Source: Seiridium cupressi (lineage: Eukaryota; Ascomycota; Sordariomycetes; Amphisphaeriales; Sporocadaceae). Taken from it: a stretch of DNA of 64,000 nucleotides. Both the position numbers and the translations under genes were made by a program. Below, piece by piece: positions 43,658-56,300 of this stretch. Under the pieces are notes generated by a model, which searched no databases, had not been told where the DNA came from, and was given only the letters and a program-made list of their open reading frames with translations. Each line of letters begins with the position of its first letter. The stretch's first letter is position 1. Location: positions 620,001 through 684,000 of the forward strand of contig JARVKI010000002.1 in assembly GCA_036674765.1 (NCBI GenBank), in the 5' to 3' direction.

Positions 43658-45936
43658 TCAACATCGTTCAAAGACTCTGTACAATCCCTTCAGATCTGCC
43701 AGTTCCAGTACACCGCCATTCATGAGTGACTTCGTAGCAACCAGCCTGGCTTTGAACGCTGGAAAAAATACATGCTCGACAGCACGTCGTACATGTGCCC
43801 TTCTAGCCTTGACCTCATCAGGTATATCTTCAGCTTCGAGCTGCTCTGCATTTCCTGGCAAGGGAGGAAGCTGCTCGGGCACGTAAAAACTAGACAACTC
43901 CTGTAATAACGTTTCGAAGCAGCCACGTTCGTCGGTCCAGTCGACATGAGGTCCAAGTCGAAGCAGAAATTGGGGTAGCTTGGCCATAGATGGGGTATAC
44001 CCCTTCGTCAAAAGGGGTATACTGAGCAGCTCACCAGCTGGTGTCACCTCAAGACTAAAGTACTCGAGGAGCATCTCTCTTCGTTCGATCAGTTGGTTGG
44101 CCACGGTCTCAACAACGTCCTGGACGTCAAAATCGTCGTCTTCTGCCAACTCGCCTTCTGCAGCGGTAGCTTTCTCCCGCTCGGCAGCAATAGACAAGAC
44201 CTCACGTAGGTCTAGGGCCGGCTGAAAGCGGATGACGCCAAAGTTTCCGAAGTCAGTCAATCCTACTTGATAGAAGTACTCGAAGCAGGCACGACCATAA
44301 TCGACGAGGTAAAGCTTGACGCCTGCTTGCATTGCTGCTAAGCGCCGTCTTTCATCTACGATGCCAACAAATGTATGCCCTGCAAAGATCTCGGTAAGAG
44401 AATGGTGCATGTCATCGCGCACTGCAGCCCGGAGATCCCGCACACTGGTCAGGCGACAAACCACAGGCTCTCTCTCCGAGTGTTCATATTCGGGTTCCAT
44501 GTCTTCCACCTGCTCTGCAGCCGCACTGTCGTTGTTTGCTGGCTGGAACATGCTGGTGATTTTGCGAAGTGAGGCATCTGTGCGCACGAGATTGTTCTCG
44601 TAAGGTCGCACGGCAGCTTTGCCTTTGGAGGTGGACTTCTTAGTCGGGCCGTCCGCATCTGGCTGAGGCGAGTCGTTGGGAAGGACAGTCCCGGGTAGCA
44701 GCGTCTGGGTCATGAAAGTGCGACTGGTGTCGACCGCCGCAAGTTTGTCGCGGACATTTTCGCAAACAATCTGTATGATCTCGTCTTCATTTAGGAAGTT
44801 CACTTCTCGCTTTGTAGGGTGTACGTTGACATCGACACGTTGCGGGTCGATCTCGAGGTTAAGGTACATGAAAGGGTGGCCGTTCTTGGGGAGGAAGGTC
44901 GAGTAGGTCTGTTCTACCGCCTTCTTGATATTGGAAGACTCCACTGATCGGTGGTTGATGAATAATAACAGAGTCGTTTTCTTGATGTGGTAGTTCGCAT
45001 TTGTAGCCAACCCATCGGCCTTGAATCCGTAGCGGTCGTCCGATGCCGAGAATTCGATTAGTTCGTTTGCAACACTTCCACCATGTATTTGGCGTATGCG
45101 GTCGACAGTTGAGGTGCCCGATTGGACAGCAATAGAGGTCCCAGAGTCTCCATGTTTTTTGCAGGAGAATGCGACGCCTTGGCAGTGGATTGCGTATCGT
45201 CCAACCATGTCAATGATCTTGTTGTATTCCTCAGAGGCAGAACGGAAAGCCCGGCGCCGCGTAGGCACATTGTAGAACAAGTCCTCAACCGTGATTTGCG
45301 TCCCATTTCGCCCTGCCGTGGGCTTTGGGTCTGCAGATTGGCCCGGCTTTGCCGGCGCAAGCTTGCCTCCGTCATAATGAGCACGCCAGGCACAATTCGA
45401 GTCCTTGATCTTGGTAGTGACGGTCAGGTGCGCTATGTGACTAATGCTGGCAAGCGCTTCGCCTCGAAAGCCATATGTGGCGATGTTACCAAGGTCCTCG
45501 AATTTCTTCAGCTTCGAGGTGGTGAACCTCTCGCAGAGAATGGCAAGGTCCTCTTTCTATGGCACGATGAGTCATGTAAGAACAGTACGGAGAATGAAGG
45601 CACTCACATCAATACCATGGCCATTGTCGGTGATCTGCAGCAGCTTCAGACCGCCCTCCTTCACCAGAACCTCGAGGGATGTGGAGCCAGCATCTACCGC
45701 ATTCTCCATCAATTCCTTCAATGCATGAACAGGCGCCACAATGATCTCCCCGGCGGCTATTTTGTTCACGACATCCGGATCCAGAGCCTAGATGCCACAT
45801 CTGTCAGCCTTATCTAGATGGTGGGTGTGACGGAAAGGCCTGCCTTGATGCGACGGGGAGCTGTCTCGGCCAAAGGACCCTCGTCAGCCTTCCTTTTCGT
45901 GCCTCTGGGGCTGTCGACGTCCATCTGGTCCTCCAT
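43658..45936 (-). CDS. MLH1: DNA mismatch repair protein Mlh1, 723 aa
   Basis: Three exons: 45936-45844, 45787-45608 and 45556-43658. The first intron (56 nt) appears to use a GC donor (AAG|GCAGGC); the second (51 nt) is GT-AG. Mlh1 pairs with Pms1/Mlh3 to nick and direct repair of replication errors and to process meiotic crossovers. GHKL ATPase motifs: catalytic Glu56 with Asn60 ([11 protein letters not shown]), DNGHGI at 85-90 and GFRGEAL at 120-126. The transducer domain reads [11 protein letters not shown] disordered linker (about 375-430) precedes the dimerisation domain, and the protein ends in FERC, the strictly conserved eukaryotic Mlh1 C-terminus. Length is typical. Confidence 0.96.
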
Positions 45937-47705
45937 GTTGCATCATAAGTCTGCATGTGTTGGAGCGCTTAAAGCCGGCGTTCGCTGCAGAATGGGGCGA
46001 TATTGCATCGAGGTCCTCGTCCAGTAGCGACCTTGGATACGCCACCGAGGAGCGAACTGTAAGAAACACCCGTTCTCCGACGCGCTTGTCTCTAGGCAAG
46101 GAATGCGAAGACCTTCCTCCAGACCATGCCTTGTTACAATCTAACGATTATGCAGATGTGACCGCAACCCTGGAAGGTTGATAGAAGTTGTGTTGATCAC
46201 ATGACGGTGGTTGCCTCCGTTCTATCGGCCAGTGATCCGTGATAGCGCTAACTTAAACGCTTTGGCCAATGGCGCTCAACGAGGCTGTGTCGCGGCTTCC
46301 CTACTAGGCCCCTCTTGTTGCAACGAGCAATGACGAATTCAGTCTTGAGCCATTTTTCTATTTGGCTGGACATTTGTGTTTCCGGAGTATCAAAGGTACC
46401 GAAGAATCGGCCTGTCTGCGTAAGAACAAGCACTTCTCGATCGCGCATACCGAATCCTGAAGTTGCCCTGGAATGACGCGGAGAAGTACTTTTAGAAATG
46501 TTGTGCTTGGGTTCGCTACATGATAAATATTTAGCTTCCAGGTTGGCGTAGCACCAGTGTATAATAATTATTGTGTTCCAAAAAAAGGAGCTAGCCGACA
46601 CTATACTGCGCGAAGTATCTTTAGACCCCAATGGGATTAGCAAGCTTGCTTGTACTTTTCAAACTTAATAGGCCATGGCACTTGTCGCACATTTTCAATC
46701 TAGTTGCACTGCAGTCCGGGAGTCTTCAGGGTCTTCTAAACATCAAAGTGGCGCCGAAAGTCCTCGGAGGTGTCCCAGCAGAAGGATTCATGCGCCCCCT
46801 TGTATTTTCTAGGCACAATTCTAGCCCCTTGGGGGCTGGATAGCCTTGTCGGCATACCACCTGAGTGACTCAGCCCAGAGGGCTGGGAACCTGAAACTCA
46901 GTTCCATGTCTCGCGCTCTGCAAGGCTCGTAAGTCGAAAATCCCGCTATGTGGGCTTTATGCCGAACCTAATACCATCGTCCATGTCCTCTTGCTCCCAG
47001 AAGTGGAATATTGTGGTCCGTCCTCCTTACCATATTCTCGGCTAGAAGTACGGATATGGAAATATTAGCCAGAAAACCGTCGGAAGGATTTTCCGGAAAG
47101 AAGTTTGGGAGAGAAAAATGATAGATTGTTATTGTCCATGGTTTGTTGCTCCGGGTAAGAATGTACTGCGACTGATAGCCTCGACTCATTTGCAGAACGA
47201 GGCCGCCAGTCAAGCTTTCCGGACCGAGTTTTTGTACTTGATAACAGTATCGACAGCTAGAATCGCATCGATTGTTAGCAAGCTGGTACCTATATCTTCT
47301 CTCGATTAGTTCTGAAAACTCCTAGCTTGGTAGAAGCTACAATGCAATCATCCTTTATGGTACAAGGTGAACCAAGTCAAATGATTGCGAAGGTTTGATC
47401 TGGGTCAGTAAAAGCTCGTTTCGATTTCGGAGAACTGTCGCGACTTTCCGCTCGTTGGGTAGCCCTAGTAGTCATCGTCCTGATATCTGGTGTTTTCGAG
47501 CCCTGGTATAGTGAGGCTGGACCGGGGGCCCTGCGGCCAACCACCGCGACTAATAATAGCAGGGCGCAGTTATTGTAGCCTCTTCTCCCCCTGTGATTAT
47601 CTTACTCGAATTTGCCACCTGCGTCAATGTCGTTGGAATTTTGTGGTTATTCTTCTCTGATGTGGGTTGCCTCGAGACTGTGAGCCTTGATCAGCAACAA
47701 TAAGA
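45937..47705. other. Intergenic, MLH1 promoter side and beyond
   Basis: About 1.8 kb between divergent MLH1 and the plus-strand orphan. A minus-strand frame at 46248-46643 was considered and rejected. No RNA gene or repeat is recognised. Confidence 0.5.
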
Positions 47706-48380
47706 ATGCTCTTTTCAGACAACATAATGTCCCTCGACGCTCAAGAACCACGACGCAGAACCACAAAACCTTTCACCACAGCATATAACGTCACTCGTAT
47801 GGTGTCTCAGTCACAAGACCAACAACAGGCCTCGAGCCAGGAGGAGAGGGATCGGCCGATGCACGATGTTGGAGGTCACTCCGGGCATGATGATGATGAC
47901 GGCAACGACTCTATCATAGCAACGGCTGGGAGTCAGCAGTAAGTTCTCAGCTTTCAAAACACGTTTCAGCATCCAGCTAAAAGACTCGACAGGTCCGCGT
48001 TGATCTCACAAGCGTCGTCCAGAGCTGCAAGTCCTCGAATCACACACCGCACACGAGCCCAGGTCCGTCGAGTCCAGATCCACCAGCGAGAGCACGACCA
48101 GCCGGTCCTGTCCGCGGACGAGATTTTGAGATCCGAAGACAGCATGTTCCGCGGCCTAACTCCTCCGCCATGGCCATCCGACCTGACGCCGCACAAGAAG
48201 CGGCCGAGGACGGTGGAGGAGATCATCAAGGACGACAGCCCACGGGACCCAGACAAGATGCACGATGAGCTTGAACAGATGGTCGAAAGCACTCAGCGGA
48301 AGAAGATGAAGCTCCCATCTCACCCGCGTCGCTCTGAAGCTGGCCCGTCCAACGGCGCGACAACCGAGAAGCGCAGGTAG
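47706..48380 (+). CDS. Hypothetical disordered, basic protein, 206 aa
   Basis: Two exons: 47706-47938 and 47993-48380, with a 54-nt GT-AG intron (GTAAGT donor, ACAG acceptor). The start could also be the ATG at 47727 (MSLDAQEPRRRT). The N-terminal half is Gln/Asp/His rich (HDVGGHSGHDDDDGND) and the C-terminal half basic, with RTRAQVRRVQIHQREHDQPV, LTPPPWPSDLTPHKKRPRTV and a lysine-rich end that could act as a nuclear localisation signal. The LTPPPWP segment looks like a short conserved peptide motif in otherwise disordered sequence. No domain is recognised; a nuclear protein is a reasonable guess. Confidence 0.62.
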
Positions 48381-51023
48381 AACCGCTTGATGACTAAACT
48401 GTCTCGAGTCCGACTGCAAGGTGTTGCGTCTGGCTCTAGCACGAAGATGCTACATATGTGTGGCGCTTCGACTACCTACACTATCCTGGACCCTTTTGGC
48501 AGGGATGTTTTACCCGAGTCGACAGAAACATTTCCTTTGTGTGTCTCTTATTTCCCGGCGTTATATTAGAAAGGGCGTATTTCTCCTCTGTCTTCCCTCT
48601 CGATTGGCGACGATTGGCTTGATATCACACAACACTCATTACGTTCGCTCGCTCTCGGATATTGCTTCCACATTTTTCTTGGTAACACCGCATTTCCGGC
48701 GATCCGCTCCCGCAACGAAGGCACTGCCGCTCGCGTACCTTGGCACATGCCACTCGACCGTTGCCATCGCTTATCGCCTTGCAGCACTGATCTGATCCCC
48801 GGGTCTCGAAGAGCCTCAAGCGAGGTCCGGCCGGTGATCGGCCTTCTCTTCGTTACATTCGTCGTCCAATTTGGCGTTCAACTCGGCGCGGTTCCAAGGT
48901 TTAGGTCAAGATGTTGGGGTAGGAGGCCTTTAGGCGAGTTTTAGCGGGAGTGGCTGGCACCGTCGGTTCCTGCAGGGCTCATCCTTACCTACAGCATCTG
49001 TCACTGACATCTTTTCTCCGATTCGACTGCTTCCCCTTGGCCTTCATTTTCACATGATGCCCGCATTTCTTTTTTATTTCCTTTTCCGCTCACAAGAACT
49101 CCTGTTTGTCCACGGTCGATCGCGATGCAGCTGCGGCACGGAGGAGTGTAGTGCTTGATGGGCTTCAAGTCACAGAGAAGGGAATGAATGGCCTCTGCCG
49201 TGATGTTGGGCAGTACAGCACCAGCCATCGGACAATTTTCATCCAGAAACCAAGATAGACCTTCAAACAGTAGCCCGTGCGCCGCATCCCGTCAGCGATC
49301 GGAGATTTTCTTACTGGCTGAGGGAGTTTACCCCGATCCCTGTGTGCTTACAGCGCGTTAGTGCATTGGGATGAGGTGTCTGCATATGCACAAGCAACAC
49401 GCACGGCCAAATCAGAGCCTCCCATATGCCATGGTCTTATATGTACTCTGCGTTTTAGGCGAGGGCGGAGAAGGAAGAAAAACCAAGTCCCGCTTCTGCA
49501 TCCCTCGAGGCACTGCAGGCACGAGGTAAGATGTGGTACTTTGGGTCTACCAGATGCAGCAAACCCCTGGACGTCCAACCAAAGATCCCGGTTCATCCTC
49601 ACCGTTTACTGCCGCGTTTCGCTCACCGTAAATGGGACCAGCCCACCGGCCGCGCTTCGAAGCTTGCTATAACACGCGTTGCTATGGTACTTATGCATTC
49701 CCTCAGCGAGTGTAGAGATCAACAGGCGCCACATTAATGGCGCGAGCCTTATATCTGAGTTCAACTATAAACTTATTAGTCTTTTCCTGTTCGTCATGAA
49801 ACTCGCGTAGTGGAACCCAGGGGATTTCTGTTTCGTTTCGTTGGTCATGACGCACAACCGCTCAAACGAGCACCTAATCTTCCTCAACCTTGCATGATAC
49901 ATACCAGACTTTTTCTTTGCCTCCTCTCTTGATTTGTTTCGATCATCCTTCACCCCTCCGACCCTCGTTATGTCTCGCCGCGAATGTCGCTGTCGTTCCA
50001 TGGCAGCCGTTGCCTGACAACCTTATCAAAAGGTGCCGTCCGTTATGCCTCGGAAAGCCCCGCGCTGTGCTACAATGGGGCTCAATTTCGTCCTTGGTAA
50101 AGCAACATCTTTGTTTTGCATGTAGCAGAATGCTTCGAAGCGAGTGTTCTGCTCAGTGACGACCACACGACCGAGCTTGGACGGCTTATGCTATTGCAAC
50201 CGTGTCGAATACAGCAAGCAGTCTTCTCGATCACGATTATTGCGAGAAACCTGGATCAACTAACTTGCTAGGTCGTACATCTTTTGTTCGGATTCGACAC
50301 CTAGGCGTTTCAACAAGGCGCACAGGCTTTCCTATCGACTAGTTCATGTACACTGTTGACAACAAGGACTGTGTATTGGAGACGGTACTCGCGCAGCGGA
50401 GTGTAGAAATGACCGAGGGAGATGATATGATCGAAGAATGTACCACAGATTCGAGATTCACCAAGGCAAGGGTCCTAAAATCTTGGACAGCATGGTTATA
50501 TCAATTATTACACCCTCATGGATATCATCCTCACATCTGGCCGTGCCAACAGATTCCCCTTCCCATCACATAGGCTGGGATGTCACCATCCAGCCTCGCT
50601 TGACCAATGCTCCTGGTATTCCCAAACCAGCAAAAACGAGTGGACCTCCAACGCCAATGATGAAATATGGTCGCCAGATACTATAACACCAAGGGAACCA
50701 GCCGGTCTCCTGTCCTCCTTCGACCATAGTCACCAATGCAAGAGACGACCGCATCAAAAGCGGCCAACATGGAAAAAAATCGTCAGAAATCAGACATATG
50801 CAAATCGGAAGTATGCATGAATGTTGTACAGTGGTATCTCCGTGCGGGAACAGAAATCAAAGAGGGTATCTCGCGTACAAATACAATAAAGTACGTTCCG
50901 ATGGAGATGTTTTCAGCTCAAAACTGAGCTGAGCTACGGGGAGGGTGTACGACAACCCAACAAATGGATCACTTCGAAACGCTTGGAAAACGACAGAAGA
51001 GTCGAAATATGGTGGCGGCTCCA
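48381..51023. other. Long intergenic region, nothing recognised
   Basis: About 2.6 kb between the plus-strand orphan and the 3' end of the transcription-factor gene. All frames are short, overlap each other on both strands and lack family features. Confidence 0.5.
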
Positions 51024-53365
51024 CTATGGACCGCGGCGTCCAACATCGGGTCGATCTATCAGCCCCCCGATGTCGACGCGACCGGCCCGCGGATCGCTGG
51101 CAGGGCTAGGATGGCTAGGATGGCCTTGACTTCGAATAGGAGGGAGCTGGTACCCTGGCTGGACCGGAGCTCGAGTAGCCGGTAACTCGCTTCGGGGTAT
51201 CTGGTACGAGGGGCCTGCTGGATGCTCAAAACGGCCAGACGATGCCGCGTACGATGGCACATTCGGGCTTACACCGGGACTCGGTCCCGTCGGCACCTGA
51301 CCTGCTGAGACTGATTGTCGAGGTACCAGACTTCCCTCTCTTTGTTCTCGAGGGTCGCCCAGTCTGGGCCGGTTAGTCTCAAAAGATGCTGAGACGGGTG
51401 TGAGCTGCGGCGCGAAGGGCTGGGTGTGGTACGAATATGGAATCTCCCTGGAATGCGGCGAGGGGGGTGGGTGCGCGTATATTTGAGGCTGTATATTCAG
51501 GAGAAGCACAACGAAGTATACCGAGTCTTCCTTGGCCAACCCAACCCGGATTGGGAATTGCCTGCCTTGTCTCTGTGCAGTCAGGAAGGTAAACGAGTCA
51601 TGCCTACCGAGTGAGAGTCTCGAAATGAATTCGGAATCGAGTGGAAGCGAGTGCACAATACGTTCCAGCTCTTGTCTACCAAATATTGGTGGCAAATAAT
51701 TCGGCTCTTTTCGACCTTGCTCTTCCTGCAGCGCCCGCTGGAGTCCTGCAACCCTGTCTCGCTCCTGGGGCGCAGTGATCTCTTCCAACTTCCTCCCGAG
51801 GATCGCTTGAGCTACGCCGGCACCGATAGCATCGACGAACGTGTTCGACACTCTGGCGATCTCCAAGTCGACAGTCAAAAAGGCAATCGGTTCCAATGGC
51901 CGTGAAGGAATCATCAGTGGCGGCGGAAAGACATTCGCGTCGCTCGCAGATCCACGTTCGAGATACCGCGGTGGTGTCGGTTCAGATGGCTGTGATTTGA
52001 GAACTCTGTAAGACTGGCTTCTTCTCAGCGGGTCGTCGAAAGCAACTGCTGGGGCGCTGACCGGCGCATAAAGAGACACAGGTCGCCTCATTGGGTCTGC
52101 TGGGTGTTGGAAGCGGGAAGAGTCGAATCTTGTTTCCCTATCATCGCGTAACCGTGGTCGGCCACGCTTCTTATGCTGTACATCGACACAGGCGTCTTCT
52201 TTGCCGTTGCTCAAACATCTTGAGCATGGTCTTTGAGCTGTTCAAAGATTTATGTTAGCCAACTGTTGGAAAGGGTCGATTCCTGAAAATCGCAACAAGC
52301 AATAGTCGACACGCAAAGCACCGATGAGGTAAGTTTCGCTCCGTACGTCTTGACAGATTGGATTCCGGGGCCAAAAAAAAAAAAAAAAAAAAAAAGCAGA
52401 ATTCGGGAATCAAACACCCGAAATTAGCGCCTTCCAACCTTTGGGAAGCCAAAAAGCCATTGGTCCAGGGCTTTTGCCATCTGCCTCCCGTCTGATGCCA
52501 TTCCAAGGTAAGGAATACTGCTTCTGATTCGCCTTATCCCCGACCTCAAGTGATTTGGGTTTCTTTGCACGTTTGCCTGTCAAGGCAGTCGGCTTCTGCG
52601 CATACGCATCCCAGCGAGTCCTCGTGGAGTTCTACTTGATCACGAACGGAAAATTTTGAAAGTACGTACCATCACATCTGGATCGGTTAGTATTTTGTGT
52701 CTGTATCATACTAGGTGACTAGAAGGGCCTCACCTTAAATGTGCTCGCTTGCACGGCACGCAAGCTGATGCCACATGACCCTTGGTCTTCCTTGGAGATT
52801 TCGGTGACGTATAAGGCGCACCTTCTGATGTTGGTGGCCTCGGAGGCAAGGGATAAGGCGATGTCGTCGGCATCGATCCTGGTACTGGTGGGAGGGGGTA
52901 GTGAGGTTGTTGTGACGAAGGTAATGCCGGCAACGTCATGGGACGGCCCAAGCCTTCGTCCGGTCGACTGGTCGGGTACCCAGTGCGATCTGCCGTCTCT
53001 AGTGGATATGGTCGGACCCCCGAAGTCGCGGTAAGTGGCGGAGGCGGGCGCGCCTGTCCAGACACCGGCGGGAGGTGTGCTGCTCGGAAATCTCCCCCTT
53101 GAACAGTCAAGGCAGGGCGATATGCATCGTGGGAGGTCGCCTGGTAGCTACTGTGGCCGCGATCACCGGCCTCCTGAACTGGCTTGGGCGGTAGCGGTGG
53201 TGATCCTGACATGGGCGGAGAAGGATATGCCCTGGTGCCGAAGCGGCACTCCGTCTCTGTGGTAGCCCAGGTAAGGTCGCCAGCGAAGCGCGCCTGGTCG
53301 GATGCGCCTCGGCGATGACCAAATCGTGCGTACGTCTGTTCACCAGGACGATGGTAGGCTTGCAT
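51024..53365 (-). CDS. Zn2Cys6 transcription factor with AT-hook and PAS domain, 617 aa
   Basis: Three exons: 53365-52734, an 8-nt micro-exon 52677-52670 (ATGTGATG), and 52237-51024. Introns are 56 nt (52678-52733, with ACTAAC branch) and 432 nt (52238-52669). Without the micro-exon the third zinc cysteine is lost. The joined zinc cluster is C-x2-C-x6-C-x5-C-x2-C-x8-C: Cys202, 205, 212, 218, 221 and 230. A basic AT-hook-like KKRGRPRL follows at 236-243. A PAS-type domain (about 325-470) opens with PLEPIAFLTVDLEIARVSNTF region residues and closes with YFVVLLLNIQ. The N-terminal 200 and C-terminal 140 residues are Pro/Ser/Gln-rich and disordered. It is a nuclear DNA-binding regulator; target genes and ligand are unknown. 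The upstream start could be further left in an unseen exon. Confidence 0.85.
52373..52395 (+). repeat. A23 homopolymer within the transcription factor's long intron
   Basis: Twenty-three consecutive A on the plus strand (T on the coding strand) inside the 432-nt intron. Immediately to its right on the same map lies a stretch with a degenerate B-box-like motif on the minus strand. On the coding strand the tract is T-rich and lies upstream of the 3' splice site at 52238, so it may act as a polypyrimidine tract, though about 135 nt away. Confidence 0.8.
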
Positions 53366-56300
53366 GGATACTGCTCAGTGGGGAAAAGGGCAAGGACTGC
53401 GAGTTTATACACGCTGCCTCCAGACGGCGGTCTGGCGCCCAAACCCTTGCAGAGCAGCTCTCTCTTGTACGAATCCCAGCTCAACCCTTGCTCGCGAATC
53501 GCATGCCAGGTTGACCGATCAACCCGAGCTCGTCACTTTGCCTACGCAACAGTTGCTGGATGTCTGACGACAGGTGATTCTTGGGCGACTCCAACAATCC
53601 TAAGGAGACCTTTGGATGGACTGGTAGCTGCCGGTAGTCAAAGGTATTTCTAGTGTCCTGTTGGGGGTTTTCTGGTGTGTAAAAGTAATGGTCGGCGGAT
53701 GGGTTGGTGGTGGGAGGCAGCTCGACGGGGCAGACAGCTTGGAGACTCCAGCAAAAGTATGAAGCCAAGTTTCAAAACAACAAACGTGGGACGGATCGTA
53801 GTTGGTGGTACTCGTCCAGAGGAGGTGAGAAACCAGTGATACGGTAAGCGATCTGGTAGTATCCTGGGACTTGAGGGAGCACCGGGGAGCTGCAGCACGA
53901 TTGCGAGACCTTCTCTTTCGTAACACCACGAGCTTGCTAACCTTAGTCAGTCCTTCGGGTCCGGGTCCTGGAAGCAACAGGTTTTGGGTCTTCCGGTATC
54001 TAGTCGGAAGCTGAGGCTAGCTGGAACGGCGTCTCGAGCTGGACGATTGCTCGAAAACTTGCGTCTATTATCATAGTGGGATGACGGAGGTTTTTGTGCC
54101 ACTTATTAGAAGATTGGCTCAATATGGACTCGACAAGGATGATGAGGGTTCCTGGGCTCATGGGGCGCATCACCGCTGCACAGATACTGGGATCCGCTGG
54201 GCGGCCATGGGACGGGCACTGGCGCTGTGCTGCCACCAGCGTTGGTGAGCTACCGGGGGGGGGGGGACCAACGACATGGGCCGTGGTTAGGGGGAGACAG
54301 AGATGGGGAGGTACATGGCTAGCATGGGGGCATGGCACGCATGGGGATGCGGTGATGATGTGTGGGTACGCCAGGGCCAAGGGGTACAAGTGAGAGACGA
54401 GGGCAGACACAGGCCCTTTCTGAAATTTGAGCAGAAGAGAGGGTGGGGAACAGGGGGGACGGAGGTAGAGGATAGCGCATGGGCTAGCTGGCCAGGGGCG
54501 ACCCCAGTCCCCCAACGGGCAGCCAGCAGAAGCAGACCCAGCCAGTCATCAACTGATGAGAACATGCCAGCTCTGATCCGTTATGCTGCCAGCTAGCCCA
54601 AGCTGGCTTCGCTACAATAGGTAAACCCAGCTACCCTGATGTGCAGAGCTATGCCATGTACTATGTAAATAAGATGATGGGCGGCTTCTCTCCCCTGTCA
54701 CCGCTGGCGAATACTCCGCCTGAGATCGGGTGAGACTAGAGTAGTCGAGAAATGCAGAACGGGGAATATTGAGACATCGTGAAGAAATCAAGTGTCAGCG
54801 CATGGCGTGGGGTCTGGCCTTCGGGCGCCCGGCGCGCGCATCGAATTGCCTTGTAAGCTGCTGGCTCCGGCTCTATCTGACCTGGTCTCATACGAAGACA
54901 TGTGCGTATGCCATCCGCAGCCTCCTCGAGCACAGCACTGGCTCCAGCCGGGCCAGGGTAGCCCAAGGGTAATAACGAATAACGACCAATGGTGGACGAG
55001 AATGCAGGATTACCTCAGTTTCGAAGCAACACACTTGCTGCTTACCACGCTCGGCAAGACAGACCGGATCCATGGAGGGCTGCGTGTGAGATCCTCAACC
55101 CGTGCAGAGGGAGGCAGGCACGTTACATGGAAGTTGCAAACAAATGATGAAGAAATTGAGGATGGAGATTTCATACGCGCTATGTGAGAGAAAGAGACCC
55201 AACCGCCAGAGACTGAGTGAGGTAGGCCCCGATAAGGTTGACCGTTCCGCGGCTGCATGATAGTCCAAGGTAGGGCTAAGACGGCTTCGGTTCGCCAGAG
55301 CTGGCTCCAAGGGTCCAGTATACGGCATGCACTAGTCGATCCCGTGTCATCATGCACGGCTGGTTACCATATCTGGTTGGGACGGACGACCGTGTACGTA
55401 CACATTGCATCTCTAGATCCCAGGTCTTTGGGCCGTCCAAACCCCCAAAGCTACAGTATACCGAATACGCTAGTTAGCTGTGGGTGAGCAGATTCCGAGG
55501 GCCAAGGTCGCAGACGTTGCAGCTTCATGCACAGGGCCTTCCTTCCCTTGGTAAATGATAGTTGGCTTGCATGCAGACTCGGCGAGTGCCAGATCCTGCC
55601 GGTGATTCAGATATCCGAAATTCGCGGGGAACGCTGGCGGCTCCCGAGGACGCCAATAATTCCAATGGTCTGGATTTCGACATGCCGCCGTTATGCTCAA
55701 GCGGTCAGTCAGCGCACGTGAATTTTTTACGTGATTATATCTCTCCAACACGGATTTCGTCACCTATTGCGTCCCGTCGTCCTGGAGCAGCCGGGCTTAG
55801 ATTCTGGACTTGAAATATGGAAACCCAGATATGCAGCTACGACTTGCCAAACGGTTGAGTGGTTTCGACACGAAGGTCGGTTTCGCCGATCATCTGTCCT
55901 AAATTGGAAGAGCAGTAGCTGAAGGCATTGAACTTTTACACAAGGACTATCCAGAATGCGGTGTATGATTACGTGTGGCCGACATGCCATCCCCCCACTC
56001 GAGCCAAGCCCAACCTCTGAGATTTCCGAGCGCAAGCTATTTTTACCCGAGACGTTGGTAAGGCTTGACTCGTCCCAACTCACGAGTGCCCCGGCGATGT
56101 GCAAACCTGCAGATTGCTCGTGGATGCGTTCCTGCAGAGGGGGAGGGGGAAAAGAAAAGATCAGCAAAAGGAAAACCTCGCAGCTGGCACGGCATTTCCA
56201 TTGGAGATCTGCTCCTTCAACGTGATGGCCCCAGACAGGGACTGCAGAAGGCATGAACTTCTGCTGCTGTCATCGTCTGTGCGGATCGACTCGTGTTGCG

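Noticed and set aside
46248..46643. 131-codon minus-strand frame with an Lsm-like look (REVLVLTQTGRFFGTF)
   Set aside because: The resemblance covers only one strand-turn-strand unit, the Sm2 motif is absent and upstream residues are low complexity. No splice model improves it.
54000..54515. 171-codon minus-strand frame rich in Pro, Ser and His
   Set aside because: Composition mirrors GC-rich non-coding DNA, opposite-strand frames overlap, and no domain or signal is present.
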